DNA of 64,000 bases from Misgurnus anguillicaudatus (Eukaryota > Chordata > Actinopteri > Cypriniformes > Cobitidae), in NCBI RefSeq assembly GCF_027580225.2, contig NC_073354.2:33458501-33522500 (forward strand). Reading direction: 5' to 3'. Below the pieces are notes generated by a model that searched no databases, was not told the origin of the DNA, and saw nothing but the letters and a program-made list of their open reading frames with translations. A program made the position numbers and the translations under genes. Shown here piece by piece: positions 1 through 12,401 of this stretch (position 1 is the stretch's first letter; each line of letters opens with the position of its first letter).

Positions 1-550
1 TCTTTGAGAAGTTTTAATGCCCATTCTGTATTTTTTTGTGTGTTGGCTTCGTAGCTGTCATGCTCTCTTTTGTCAAGTTCAGTCTCAGTAAGCTGTCTGT
101 GTCTTGTCGTGGTTGTCCAGTGTTTGTCACAAGATGGCGCCAAACAGTAATCTTTATTGATCTTTGTTTGGGCGGAGCGATTTTACTCGTACAAGTAGTA
201 CCGGCTATGCGTTATTACTTTGGATTCTGACCAGAATCAAGCATTCCAGAGAGCCGTGTAATAATGAGTAATAGCGATCTCTAGTGGTGAAAATTGACAT
301 AATATGCCTTTAAATGATCTACATAAGAATCATCTTGAGCTTGTAAAAAATGTCAACACTGTTAATTTTCTCAAGCCATGATTATTTGCCCTCAATGTCT
401 TATTCGTTGTAAAATGGCACAATGAAATATCATTTATATTTATGTATTTTTAACAGATGCTTTTCTCTAAAAGTGACTTAAAGTGCATTCAAGGTATGCA
501 TTTTACCATATGTGTTTTCCTTGGAGATCAAACGCATGATACATATTTTA
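1..550. other. non-coding flank, nothing recognised
   Basis: AT-rich sequence with no supported exon. The stretch at about 110-290 (phrases such as TCACAAGATGGCGCC and GATCTCTAGTGGTG) has the style of a degraded fish DNA transposon, but I could not find both ends. The short open frame at 36-230 has no recognisable product. Confidence 0.5.
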
Positions 551-1536
551 TTAAAGAGCACCTATGGTCCGATTCTTTTCTAAGCGGATTTAAAAGAGGA
601 ACTATATTTTATGGCGCAACAGCACTTTTGGGAGTACTTCGACTCGGCGCAGTAACACCCTCCCTCTCCCATTATGAGAGTGAGAAGGGGAGCGGACTTT
701 TCAGGCGAGTCGAAGTACTCCCAGGGGTGCTGTTGCGCCGTAGAATATAGTTCCTCTTTTGAGTCCGCTTAGAAAAGCGCTACGTTTTATTTTGTACCAC
801 CAAACTTGCTCGTCTTGAATAGGAAAAACGTTGATGTGTTTGGTCACTTCTGACTTTGTCTCTGAATGGTGCAGTTGAGTGAATGGGGCCAAGCCAAATG
901 CTGTCGAAGCGTCGCAGCGCGCTCCGGCGCTTACGTGCACGCACACAGATGATAGAGGGATGTATCAACAATTCTTAGTTAAGGTAATAACATATTTTAA
1001 TATTGAAAATGAGTAGACTATTCCTTTAAAGATATGCAAACGGTACAACCCCCAAAGTAAACGATGACGTGTGTTATCGTCTCCAACGTAAATCTCTTTT
1101 CTTGGACTACAACAAACACACAGATTGTAGGCAACAGTTTACTTCCTGGGATTGGTGATGTAGACAAGACCGACATTATCATAATTCCTCCCGCTTCAGA
1201 CTCACAACCTGTACGTTAACTCCTGTTAGCATTGCATTGTGCGCAAATATTTCAAACACGGTAAGGAGCGCCATATTTCCAGCTGACGTCAGAGGTATTC
1301 AGGCAGGCCAATCACAAGGTACAGATTAGCTGGCCAATCAGGGACACCGTGCCTTTCAGATTGATGAGCTTCATACAAATCATTGCATTTGAGGAAAGCA
1401 GTATATCTGGAGCTACAAAATTGTACAGTATGTGGAAAATAATGTGTTTTTGAAACATACACGACGCCAACACATTGTATTATACCAAATACACAAAATA
1501 ACGTTGTTTTTTAGCAGTGAAATAGGTGCACTTTAA
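551..1536. mobile_element. TTAA-bounded composite of inverted-repeat DNA elements
   Basis: The left end TTAAAGAGCACCTAT at 551 matches, with one mismatch, the reverse complement of ATAGGTGCACTTTAA ending at 1536. TTAA at both ends suggests a piggyBac- or Kolobok-type target. Inside, 575-780 is a palindrome around ACTCCCAAAAGTGC/GGGAGTACTTCGACTCG, and 780-1029 is the outer arm of the same family seen complete at 23326-24056, ending in TTAA at 1026-1029. The left outer arm of that inner copy is missing, so it looks like a deletion derivative. No transposase is present. Confidence 0.65.
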
Positions 1537-1549
1537 TCCTTTTTCTGTT

Positions 1550-1690
1550 CCTGTAGCCCAACTGTTTTAGAGCATTATGTTAGATGCACAAAGGTCATGG
1601 GTTCATTTCTCAGGAAAGGGAACACACATACTAATACAATGTATAGTTGTTGCTTTGAATAAAAATAAAAATGCATGTAAATGCAATCCT
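1550..1690 (+). repeat. degraded tRNA-derived SINE
   Basis: A tRNA-like head, GTAGCCCAACTGTTTTAGAG then GGTCATGGGTTCATTTC (A-box and B-box positions), is followed by GGGAACACACATACT and a tail TTGCTTTGAATAAAA resembling the fish SINE tail TTGGATAAAAGCGTCTG. The same family is better preserved at 51546-51650. It is not a functional tRNA gene because the cloverleaf is broken. Confidence 0.6.
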
Positions 1691-3310
1691 ATAATGTAAA
1701 GAACATTCTGTAACCTTGATATCTTTAATATTGACTGAGTAAGGTCATGTGTCAAAGATTGAAATCAAACCTTGATCTCACCATTAGATTACGAGACTTT
1801 AGCCTGGATGAGTCACAAATGTCTGCATAAATGTGAATGATAACTCAATTGAGCTACGGGAACACAAACAGGATTCTGACAGAAGTCAATGAAGAAAATG
1901 CACTGCTTTTTGTCCTCCAGATCAGAAATGCATTACTCTGATATATTTCATTTTGAGTAATGGAGTCTGCAGTATTATTCTTTTCCATAAAATGGATCGA
2001 TTAAATTAAAGCCAGTGCTGTAAAAGTGATTTTCTTTAACATAAAATTATAACGTCCAGAAAGTGTGATTATGGCTTCGCTAAAAGCTGAGTTTTAAAAT
2101 TAAGTATGAAACGGTTGCTCTTTCTGTAGGATCAGGATGTGGCTACACACAGACAGTTGTGTTGGGAGGCCTTTAATTCATTTTTTAAGACATTGAGTCG
2201 ATGCATGCATGTGTGAGGATCCAATACAGCCGAGGTTCCTCCATCGCACAATATATCTCTCCACATAAGAGCACAATATGTTGTTCCCGAGCCCGGCTTT
2301 ACCCACAGAAGTCCTCAGCTGTCAAGAAAATTCGTTTTATCATTCAGCCATATAAATCATTGCAAGCTCCACAGGAAATCGAGAAAGTTTGACTTTCCAG
2401 TCATAAACCATAAAATCTGTCATTAATATAATAACATGCGTTGGGATGTTTGGAGACAAAACTAAATGAGGACCAGACCTGGGCATCGATAAAAGCTCTT
2501 GGCTCGCTACGGCGGGCAATGGTTTCCAAAATAGAGTATCAGAAATAATGGGTATAATGTCACTGCTACTTTATGTCACTCATCGTGCGAGAGATCTGTT
2601 ATTTGACTGTTTTGTATTTTCAGTTCATTAATTCTCAATTAACACTCCGTCACCTCAAAGGCTTTATAGGGCCGTTTCTTTGACGAGAAACATGTCTGTT
2701 ACTGGCTTTGGCTCGAGATGAAGTTTCTTTCCAAATATTTCACATTTTAGCGTTTGGCTCGGTCCTATGGAAAAGCACTGTTTTGCATGAATATTTGGCA
2801 AGCTGCAGGATCCTGTCCATCACTCGCAAGTCGATCTTAGCTAAAAAAGGACCTTTGACAGGTTAGATGGTAGATAACTCGAGCCTGCTGGCACCGGTGT
2901 GCAGAATATATAACAATGAGATCTATTGTTCATCGGGTCGCTGTCCATGGTACTGATGTCAATGTGTTTCGTCTAAAAACGTTGGACCTCAATCGGTGCC
3001 TTGTGGGTTTGAAAGTCATTTATGCCCAAATGTATCACATGTGTATGTGTTTAAAGACACTAGTGTTAAAAATGTTCGAAAGTCTTGCCAAAAGTTTTAC
3101 AGATCATCAAAATGGTTAATAAATAACAAGGTCCTGTAGCTTTTCATGCTTCATTATTTCAGTTTGGAGTCGTTGAAATGTTTATACGGTTATATATGAG
3201 TTAATAATTGCAGGCACAGCAAAAAGCTTGTGTTGAGTAATGGATCAGTATCTCTTGAAACTGCAAAGAAATCTCAAATACAGCAGTGCAGTAAAGCACT
3301 AGATGGCGTA
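1691..3310. other. single-copy-looking non-coding sequence
   Basis: Complex sequence with no exon, no long frame and no repeat that I recognise. Confidence 0.5.
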
Positions 3311-4230
3311 ATGGAGCTAAATAAAGGTGCGTAAAAGGTTCTTCACAGTGATGCCATAGAAGAACCATTCTTAGAAGAACCATTTCTTTCATATTTTTTT
3401 ATAATCTAAAGGACTTTAAAGTTCTGTTAATGGTTCTTTATAGAACCGTGCAGCCAAAAAAGGGTTCTTCTAAGGCAGTAATTCTCAAAGTGTGGTCCAA
3501 ACCCCCCCAGTGGTCCGCCAAAAGATGACCTAAACTAGGCAAGTGTTTATACAATCGTCACTTATTTAAGTCGATATTTAATGCACTTGCAAAACTGTGA
3601 TATCAGTTCTTGCCTTTCTGTTTTAATAACGTAAAAATGGATGGATGGCTAAACCAAAGAGGAGTCAAAATAAAAGATCAAGCGTCAACTGAAAGCCGCT
3701 AAAATCCACAGATCTATTAGTTTTGTAATGTACTAGTTTTTGTTTCATGTGTAAAATCCCTGTAATTTCAGTGATTTTGGACATTAAGGGGAAATTTTTT
3801 TCAGTATTTTATTGTTTCCATATACCACCACCTCAGTTTTAAACTAAGGGCTCTTTGGAATGACATTAAGTGGGACATATGTAGGCTGTTATACTATGTT
3901 TAATTGCAGTTTTTTTTTCACATGTGCAGTTTGTTGTTCATATTAAGCTGTAACTCATTTCACATTTTCTTGTTCAAATGAAATAAAATTCATATAATAA
4001 TTTCTGAACATAGCATTGCATTTGTGTTTAAAACATTAGTTTTTGACTTGAAAGTTGCATATTAAACTTAAATTTAGCTAATCCTTCCTTGTTGTTTTTG
4101 GGGGCGTGTTAGAGTGGGATTCTGTTAGGTGGTCCTCAGAAAAAAATTGGAAGATAAAGTGGTCCTTGGGCTGAAAAAGTTTGAGAAACACTGTTCTACG
4201 GCATCATTAGGCACCTACGCACCTTCATTT
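3311..4230. mobile_element. short inverted-repeat element of the AAGAACCATT family, split by a hAT insertion
   Basis: Left part 3320-3475 carries TTCTTCACAGTGATGCCATA, repeated GAACCATT motifs and a TTCTTTATAGAACC motif. The right part after 4194 carries GGCATCATTAGGCACC and TTTTTAAGAGT. Other copies lie at 62156-62260 and 63141-63256. The two halves are separated by the hAT element at 3476-4193. Confidence 0.6.
3476..4193. mobile_element. hAT-superfamily element, 718 bp
   Basis: Ends CAGTAATTCTCAAAGTGTGG and GTTTGAGAAACACTG are imperfect terminal inverted repeats of the hAT CAGTG type. Flanks TTCTAAGG (3468-3475) and TTCTACGG (4194-4201) are an 8-bp target duplication with one mismatch. Near 3630 a frame starting MDGWLNQRG and stopping after 21 codons may be a relic of a transposase start; it is not an active gene. 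Confidence 0.85.
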
Positions 4231-4726
4231 TTAAGAGTATAGTGACATTTTCTCTCACCTATTCATGTCATCATTAGAAATACATAGACATATTCAGCTT
4301 GTCTCAGATATGATATCTTAAAAATAAAAGTTCCAGAAATGGTCTTTCCATAAACAATCGTCACCGGCCACAAACATTGTAACATAAAAAAGGTTCTATA
4401 GACTAACAAATGGTAATAAAGAATTGGTTCAAAAGACTCAAAAGGTTCTTTGGAGAACCAACAATGATTCTTCTGTGGCATCGTTGCATTGTATGGCACT
4501 GCATGCCAAAAGTGACCAAAAACTACTTTGTTTACCTTTTTCATTACCTTTTCAATGGTTGGTAACTTTCAAAGACACATTTTACAGGGATGGTGAGGAG
4601 TTTGGAGATCAAAGCTAGTAATCGTGAAAGTGCTGCCTTTATACCCACAAGTAGCAAAACATCACCATCACAGGACGATCAAATCAGAAAACCATAAGTC
4701 ATGAGTAGCACACATTTATTTAAGTA
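4231..4726. other. non-coding sequence with repeat fragments
   Basis: At 4385-4480 there are further GGTTC/GAACC motifs of the AAGAACCATT type. The rest is unassigned and no exon is seen. Confidence 0.4.
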
Positions 4727-6095
4727 AGGAATAATTGACGACGGGCCATTGAATTGTAAGAAAATAATGCACACCCAAGGTGCAATGTGGCACGACACGA
4801 AGCGGAGTGTGCATTATTTTCAAATAATTCAAAGGACCGGAGTTAATTATTTCTCTTATACCACGTTTACCACAAACATTGCTCTGGTGCCTATTTTTAA
4901 GACATTTGAAAAGTTAGGTGTGCAGTTATCAGAAAATAATGCATACCCACGGAACATTTCTCAGCCAATCAGAATACAGCATTTAACAGACCCGTGGTAT
5001 AATAAAGCAATAAACCCCAAGAGGCGGTGGGTTGCCAGTGCATTTTATAACAGCAAAGGGGCGTTGTTCGCGTCGTGCCTAAAACCCCCTTGGCTGTTGT
5101 GGAATGCACTGGTGACCCAGTGCTTCGAGGGGTTTATTGCGTTTATAAAACGGTTACTTCAAATGCATAACGTTAGCGGGATTTTATAAAATAAAACACA
5201 AATAATTTGTAATTATATTAGTACAAATATTACTCTTCCGCCAAACAAAGTAGTTCCTCAGAATCAAGTGTGACTGAAACAGAGCGCAGTTCACAAACAA
5301 CACAGACGCAGCAAAGACACAATGAAAATATGATTAAAGCCTGCTGTTTATTTTTATAAATCAACATTCATCTAATTTATACATTAACATTTATATCGTG
5401 CAACTGTTGAAGTGATGATCAAATATGCTTGGAAGCATGCTTAACTATTTCCCCGTCAGCGTTTTTTTTTAAGTTGCCACCCAGTTTTAGTTGAAGAAAA
5501 ATTATCTTCTTTAAATAAACATAATAAAAATAAAATATCAAATGAAAGAACAGTCCATCCGCTTTCCAACAACATCAAAAAACGTTTCATCGTACCTTCA
5601 TTTGTTGTCTTATCAGTTATCACCTCTCAAATTCTCAGCTAAATGCGGAGATAATTCCATTTTTGTGAGGAACTTAGAGATCAGATTCAGAGCCTGATCA
5701 AAACACACGTCACGCTAAATCCACCACAACGCTGTTGTGTCGAGTGAATGCCTCAGTGTTTAAGTTGGGTAAGATTGCCCTCTAGTGGATAATAGCGGAA
5801 ATATCAATAAGACAAAAAAACTTCACAGAACGTTTTCTCTTTATTGACGAAATGTTTTATTTATTGACATTTATCTGGATATCGCCATAATTGTGCAAAG
5901 GTAGAAAAATAAAAAAAATGATTAAAGACTGTGATGTTTATTTTCATAAATCAGTACACAGCAACAGTGGCGCAGTGTTACTTGTGATGCGGTCTGAACC
6001 GTGGGTTTACCGGGGTATTTTATCACGGCTTAGAACGCGTTTCAACCAATCAGAATGAAGAACCAGAACGAGCCGTTTTATAATAGCCAACAATA
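4727..6095. mobile_element. nested palindromic DNA elements
   Basis: 4727-4840 shows AGAAAATAATGCACACC facing GTGTGCATTATTTTC. 4990-5170 is a second inverted structure (ATAATAAAGCAATAAACCCC against GGGGTTTATTGCGTTTATAA). 5530-5830 is a segment shared with 20490-20730 (AAGTTGGGTAAGA, CTCTAGTGGATAA). The right end, at about 6040-6090, is AACCAATCAGAATGAAGAAC. All are typical cyprinid non-autonomous transposons. I could not set exact insertion boundaries for the individual layers. Confidence 0.55.
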
Positions 6096-6384
6096 CATTG
6101 TATGGGTCAAAATTATCGATATGTATGCCAAAAATCAAAATTCATGTTCCATGAAGATATTTTGTACATTTCATACAGTAAATATGTCAAACATGTATTT
6201 ATCATTAGCAATATGTGTTGCTAAGGACTTCATATTTTTCAATATTTTCGATTTTTTTGCACCCTCAGATTCCAGATTTTCAAACATCGCCTATTGTCCT
6301 CTCCTATAAAACCATACATTAATGGAAAGCTTATTTATTCAGACTTCAGATGATGTATGGGTCAATGACGTGACGTTAATTATC

Positions 6385-6641
6385 TCTTGTGATGTCAGAA
6401 GGGGATAATACCGCCCCTTAATCTGCACTATCCAACCACATGGCATTTCGTGCAGAGATCAACTCATTTGCTTCTTAAAGGACACGCCCACATTTTTGCT
6501 CACACATACAAAGTGGCAATTTTAACACGTTATAATAAATTACCTATATGGTATTTTGAGCTAAAACTTCACATACATACTCTGAGAACATCAATGATTT
6601 ATTTGACATCTTAAAAAAGTCTTGTGAAATGTCCCCTTTAA
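6385..6641. mobile_element. TTAA-type element GGGGACA family, left-truncated copy
   Basis: Contains TTGTGATGTCAGAAGGGGAT, AAAGTGGCAATTTTAACA and GTGAAATGTCCCCTTTAA, ending in TTAA at 6638-6641. It is homologous to copies at 55523-55925, 56098-56292 (inverted) and 61167-61594. The left end is missing. Confidence 0.7.
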
Positions 6642-6675
6642 GTACTATATAGCAAATGTTAAGTGTATACTAGTC

Positions 6676-6961
6676 CAGTGGTTCCCAAACCTTTTCAGCC
6701 TGCGGCCCCCCTTGTGTACGGTGCATCCTTCGCGGCCCCCCAAAGAAAATTTGTGACAAAAAACTGTTCTAAAGCTCAACATTTTAATAAAAAAAACATT
6801 AAATTATACAAAAAATAGTGCTTTTGGTTAGTAGCCTTATTTGTTTTAAATTTAATTACACAGAATTCACGATAAATTAATGTATCTCATAAAACTGGGA
6901 CCCCCTTGGCACCATCTCGCGGCCCCCCTAGGGGCCCCGGCCCCCAGTTTGAAAACCACTG
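6676..6961. mobile_element. hAT-type miniature element, 286 bp
   Basis: Ends CAGTGGTTCCCAAACC and GTTTGAAAACCACTG. Flanks TACTAGTC (6668-6675) and TACTAGTG (6962-6969) form an 8-bp target duplication with one mismatch. The inside carries GCGGCCCCCC runs near both ends, as in many vertebrate hAT MITEs. Confidence 0.85.
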
Positions 6962-6976
6962 TACTAGTGTATACTG

Positions 6977-7428
6977 TATGGATTGGACGATTACCGGTTT
7001 CACGATTAACCACGATAAAATCTCCCGACGGTTAGTATTATCGTTTCAAATTTAATCATCATTATCACCGTGTCTGATTACCGTGATTTTGAAAACTCGC
7101 TGTAAATTCTGTCCAGCCAGAATCACGCAGGCGCGCACATGCAACACAGTTTTTTGCACAAGGCGGCATTTAAGGGATAATGTATTGTATTCATTCACGG
7201 TAAACTTATAAGACAGATTAATTTTTTTACCACAGAGATAATTTCAGGGACATGAAATATTAAATTGTGATTTTCAAAAATAAAACTTGTTCAAATGTTT
7301 TCAGCGTGTGCATCAGTTCTTTTTGAACATTTCCATCTCATTTTAACAAAACCATAATAATATTGATAACCGTGATAACTTTGGTCACTATAATCATGAA
7401 ATTAAATTTTCATACCGTCCCATCCCTA
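6977..7428. mobile_element. hAT-type miniature element, 452 bp
   Basis: Terminal repeats TATGGATTGGACG and CGTCCCATCCCTA. A perfect 8-bp duplication GTATACTG lies at 6969-6976 and 7429-7436. It sits immediately right of the preceding hAT element, so that the two duplications share one base. Confidence 0.85.
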
Positions 7429-7448
7429 GTATACTGTAACTCAGTGAT

Positions 7449-7481
<33 letters not shown>

Positions 7482-7782
7482 GCACACACGCACGCACGCA
7501 CGCACACATTCTGGTTTCCATGTTTTGTGGGGACATTCCATAGACGTAATGCATTTTATACCGTACAAACTGTATATTCTATTCACCTTACCTACCCCAT
7601 TCCCTAACCCCAACCATCACAGAAACTTTTCTCAAACTTCACATTTTAAATAAACATCATTCTGTTTGATTTATAAGCTTGTTTCCTCATGGGGACATCA
7701 AAATGTCCCCACAAGATCACAAAAATATTGGTATTCCTATCTTTGTGGGGACAATTGGTCCCCACAACGTGATAATTACCAG

Positions 7783-7853
<71 letters not shown>

Positions 7854-7854
7854 C
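7449..7854. repeat. two CA/CGCA microsatellites flanking a short cyprinid repeat
   Basis: (CA)n with CGCA variants at 7449-7508 and (AC)n then (GCAC)n at 7785-7854. Between them is a repeat containing GGTTTCCATGTTTTGTGGGG, a CCTAACCCCAACC segment, and GGGGACATCAAAATGTCCCC with GGGGACAATTGGTCCCC hairpins. Open frames across this segment are low-complexity artefacts. Confidence 0.8.
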
Positions 7855-10046
7855 TTTGTAACACAGTATGCTTGAAAGATTGATGTTAAAGGGAAAATCT
7901 TTTTCTTAGACCAAGAACAATACACTAGTAGGTACATTACCTTCTTAAAACCTCAACAAATCCAATATTACATTTAATTTCCCACTGTATTTAATAATAC
8001 TGCGGTGTCCAAAACTCTGACAGTACAGAGTTAAAATGCATAAGTCAAAATCTAATTTAAACCTGGAAAAACCTAAAAGTTTAAGGATTTAAAACAAAGA
8101 AATGATCAAATCAAAATAAGCACATTTATGATATTAACTAATTTGGACAAAAGGTCAGACTTTCTCACAAGACGCTCTTGTTCTCAATCAGATTCACTTC
8201 ATTCAACTTTTGACTCTGTTATATACAATTTCTGATGAAAACATTATATTTAAATCATAAACATGCAAAATAATACATATTGACTAGCGGTCTCAGACAT
8301 TTAGACTCCACTATATCATTGAAGATGTATTATGGAGATATTTAGTTATCCACCCAGATTAAAGAACATCACATGGCTGTTTTTCATCCTCTCTGGATCA
8401 CTTTAATTGCCGAATGCAGATCAGAACGTCTAGAACGTGAACCTGAAACCCAATTTCCAGCATGTGCATTTTCATATTCAGGAAAATCCCAGAATGGAGA
8501 TGGAGCGCTCTCTGATCATGCCTGTTATGTCTTAAAATAATGTGTAACAGTCCTGGTTTCAATGCTTGATTTAAAAGAGATCAGTAAGAGACGGAGACAA
8601 ATACAGCACACGAAGCGGGCCGTGCACTCGCAGGACTCTCCAAAGCAAATGTTGATCCAATCTGCGGTCCAAGTCTGTACGTTCTACAGTAGTGCGGTCG
8701 CTTCCCAGCTTTAATCTCCGGCCAGATATATCCAAGGTTCAATGATAAGGCAATGAAACGCCTTGTAAATGGAACAACCTGATGCGCGTACCTTCAGCCA
8801 TTAGTTTTCACCAAAGTCCCGTTGTGACTTTAAATCAACGTCAAGGATAGGAAAAAGAGAGGTGAAAGTTTAATGGAGGAGATGATATATTGAAAGAGGA
8901 ATATACAGCCAGGAAACTATGATAAATACTACGAACGGACAGGATCATTGCAAAATCTTTTATTTTCCTTACAAAGAAAACTATTATGTCAACATACAGC
9001 AATCAAAAAAGCCAATTTCTTTCACTGTTGTCATGATCGATTTTCCCTCAAACCTTTATTCTATCCGTGGATAAAAGCGAACAGGCTTGACAGGGAGGAA
9101 AAGCCAGATAATTTAAACACAGTTGTGCAAAGAAATCAAAGCATGCAAGAACCAGAGACAAATTTGCTCGGTTAACCTGTCAGATAAATACTCATTTACA
9201 AAAGAAATAACATAATAATACGTAAACAGGGGTGTGTATTTACCTCCTGTGATATACAACATACGCTCAGAATGTTGTAAACAATTCGCACACACTCACA
9301 GCTATTCAGATTTGTAAGACTTGTAACACCCTGAGTGTGTGAAACAGGGCCGGCGTTGGTGGGGTCACTCGGAGACGCCTTACCCCTACCGGACAATCCC
9401 TACAAGAGATGCAATACTGGACCAATGTACAGGTAAACAATAAGGCAAGAAACATATTCAACATACAAATGGCTAAGAGCTTTGGTCTTCTCATTCGATT
9501 GCTTAAATAAAGGCTTTATAAGCAGCGTTTAAATAAAGCTTTCAGTTCAGTGAGGTTTGTTTAGTGTATAAGGCACTAGAGGAACATAACCAAGTTTGCA
9601 GATGGGTAAATGATTCTGCCGTGGATGGTTTTTGAAATGAAGACATCAATCTGGAACCTTACATTACCAACAGGTCCAATGCATGTTTGAAAAATTGTAA
9701 TATGACTACATTATATCCCAAATAAACAATTATCGGAGCTTATTCCAGCTGCATTGGGTAAATATAGTGCCGTGTACCACGTAAGTCTTTGGTATTATTA
9801 ACCTCTCCAGTTATCAGGAAAGACAATTGAAAACCTGTCCCTGCTGATTCTAGTAAAGCAATATAAGTGCTAAATAGATTATCCCAGCACATGCATGCTA
9901 CTTAAAGAAAGCTTGATCTAGCACATCGGCAAACGCTTTTGAGCATTTGTGACTATTTCTTTGATAGAAAGCTTTTAAAAGTAAAAGAGCATTTGGTACC
10001 ATTGACTGCTATAAAGAACAGCCCATTTTTACAACGCAGTGTACAC
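7855..10046. other. non-coding sequence, possible distal runx2 3' UTR or downstream flank
   Basis: Mostly complex sequence without recognised repeats. Two AATAAA signals on the minus strand, at 9060-9055 and 8964-8959, could end a ~4.2-kb runx2 3' UTR (minus the hAT insertion, nearer the few-kb size of mammalian RUNX2 UTRs). This is a guess from position; no exon is supported. Confidence 0.35.
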
Positions 10047-12401
10047 TAGAGGTCTTTACATGTCCACTTCGATCTGAAAACCAGAGGTTGACCCCAGCGG
10101 GTTCGGGTTTAAAAGTTTCATGAGTGCCTCGGACACGGGTCGGGTATATGAATAGCGCATCATGTCTCTGATTTTCAGATCTAAGTGAGATGAAAATTAT
10201 TTAAAATGAATTTGTTTTGGCCAAACGGACCCGAGACGACCCAAACTATTTTGCTTGTGTGCATCAAGTCCTTTTCCAACCCCTCATCTGTTTGCCAAGA
10301 GCGCTTGTGACATTGTGTGGCCGCCGGTAGGTAAATTTTCGTTAAGACAGACGTGTCAATCAACCTTTGTGTCATCGTCAGATAACAAATGGAGCAGGAG
10401 CCAAATCCACTTAGATCCGAAAACCAGAGGTCCGACCCGAGCAGATTTGGGTCTAAAAGTTTCATGTGTGCCTCGGACACGGGTCGGGTATAAGAATAGC
10501 GGCATCATGTCTCGGGTTTTCGGATCTAAGTTAAATGAAAATGATTTGAATTAATTTGTTTTTGCCAAACGGACCCGAGACGTCCCAAACTATTTTGCGT
10601 GTGTGCATCAAGTCCTTTTCCAACCCCCCATCTGTTTGCAAAGAGCGCTTGTCACATCGTGTGGCTGTTGATAGGTTAATTTTCGTTGAGACAGACCTGT
10701 CAATCAATTTTGAATACACACTGTAAGCGGTTACCTTGGTGTCATCGTCAGATAACAAATGGAGCAGGAGCCAAATCCACTTAGATCCGAAAACCAGAGG
10801 TTTGACCCGAGCTTGTTCGGGTTTAAAAGTTTCATGTGTGCCTCGGACACGGGTCGGGTATAAGAATAGCGGCAACATGTCTCGGGTTTTCGGATCTAAG
10901 TGAAATTAAAATGATTTCAAATGAATTTGTTTTTGCTAAACGGACCCGAGACGACCCAAACTATTTTGCTTGTGTGCATCAAGTCCTTTTCCAACCCCCC
11001 GTCTGTTTGCCAACAGCGCTTGTGTCATCGTGTGGCGCCGGTAGGTTCATTTTCGTTGAGACAGACGTGTCAATCAACCTTTGTGTCATCGTCAGATAAC
11101 AAATGGAGCAGGAGCCAAATCCACTTAGATCCGAAAACCTGAGGTCCGACCCTACCGGGTTTAAAAGTTTCATGTGTGCCTCGGACACGGGTCGGGTATA
11201 CGAATAGCGCATCATGTCTCGGGTTTTCAGATCTAAGTGAAATGAAAATGATTTAAAATGAATTTGTTTTTGCCAAACGGACCGAGACGACCCAAACTAT
11301 TTTGTTTGAGTGCATCAAGTCCTTTTCCAACCCCCCATCTGTTTGCAAAGAGCGCTTGTGACATCGTGTGGCTGTCGATAGGTTAATTTTCATTGAGACA
11401 GACCTGTCAATCAATTTTGAATACACACTGTAAGCGGTTACCTTGGTGTCATCGTCAGATAACAAATGGAGCAGGGGCCAAATCCACTTAGATCCAAAAA
11501 CCCGAGGTCCGACCCGAGTGGGTTCGGGTTTAAAAGTTTCATGAGTGCCTCGGACACGGGTCAGGTATATGAATAGCGGCATCATGTCTCGGGTTTTCGG
11601 ATCTAAGTGAGATGAAAATGATTTAAAATGAATTTGTTTTGGCCAAACGGACCCGAGACGACCCGAACTATTTTGCTTGTGTGCATCAAGTCCATTTCCA
11701 ACCCCCCATCTGTTTGCCAACAGCGCTTGTGTCATCGTGTGGCGCCGGTAGGTTCATTTTCGTTGAGACAGATGTGTCAATCAACCTTTGTGTCATCGTC
11801 AGATAACAAATGGAGCTGGAGCCAAATCCACTTAGATCCGAAAACCTGAGGTCCGACCCTACCGGGTTTAAAATTTTCATGTGTGCCTCGGACACGGGTC
11901 GGGTATAAGAATAGCGGCATCATGTCTCGGGTTTTCGGATCTAAGTGAAATGAAAATGATTTAAAATTAATTTGTTTTTGCAAAACGGACCCGATACGAC
12001 CCAAACAATTTTGCGTGTGTGCATCAAGTCCTTTTCTAACCCCCCCCATGTTTGCCAAGAGCGCTTGTGACATTGTTTATGCACATTATGCACATTTAAG
12101 CGTTACCTTGGTGTCGTCATCAGATAACAAATTAAAACAAATGGAGCGGTGGGCCAAATTGAATGCGAGACCAAGCGGGTTTCTTTCTGTGTGACTGGTG
12201 CACTGCACACACGTTGGTGCTGTTTACATTTGGTTCCAGTCGGGTTATACAAATTGCCACTGGTTTGGGTCGGACTTGGGTCTAATGTTCTCGGGTTGGG
12301 TTTTTCTTAAAAAAAAAAAAAAGTATGCATTATTTATGGGTAAAACGTAATTTGGGTCATTTCGGGTTGGGTACATTTCTTTGGACCCGAAAAGACCTCT
12401 A
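10047..12401. mobile_element. 2.35-kb non-autonomous hAT element with internal higher-order tandem repeats
   Basis: Starts TAGAGGTCTTTACATG and ends CCGAAAAGACCTCTA, inverted ends of hAT type. Flanks GTGTACAC (10039-10046) and TTGTACAC (12402-12409) are an 8-bp duplication with one mismatch. The interior repeats a unit with CCGAGACGACCCAAACTATT and CTCGGACACGGGTCGGGTAT; successive units start near 10209, 10555, 10925, 11262, 11632 and 11970. Longer units (about 370 bp) carry an insert with ACACACTGTAAGCGG; shorter ones (about 340 bp) lack it, giving a dimer period near 707 bp. The right end has repeated GGGTTGGG/GGGTCGG motifs. Minus-strand frames in it repeat the same peptide and are not genes. 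Confidence 0.85.

Noticed and set aside
7363..7875. Several overlapping frames on both strands rich in His-Thr or Val-Cys
   Set aside because: They are translations of CA/TG microsatellites and flanking repeat, with no stable sequence content.
10181..12073. A set of similar 70-160-codon frames on both strands
   Set aside because: The same peptides recur with each tandem unit of the hAT element and drift between units; no codon-level constraint is visible.
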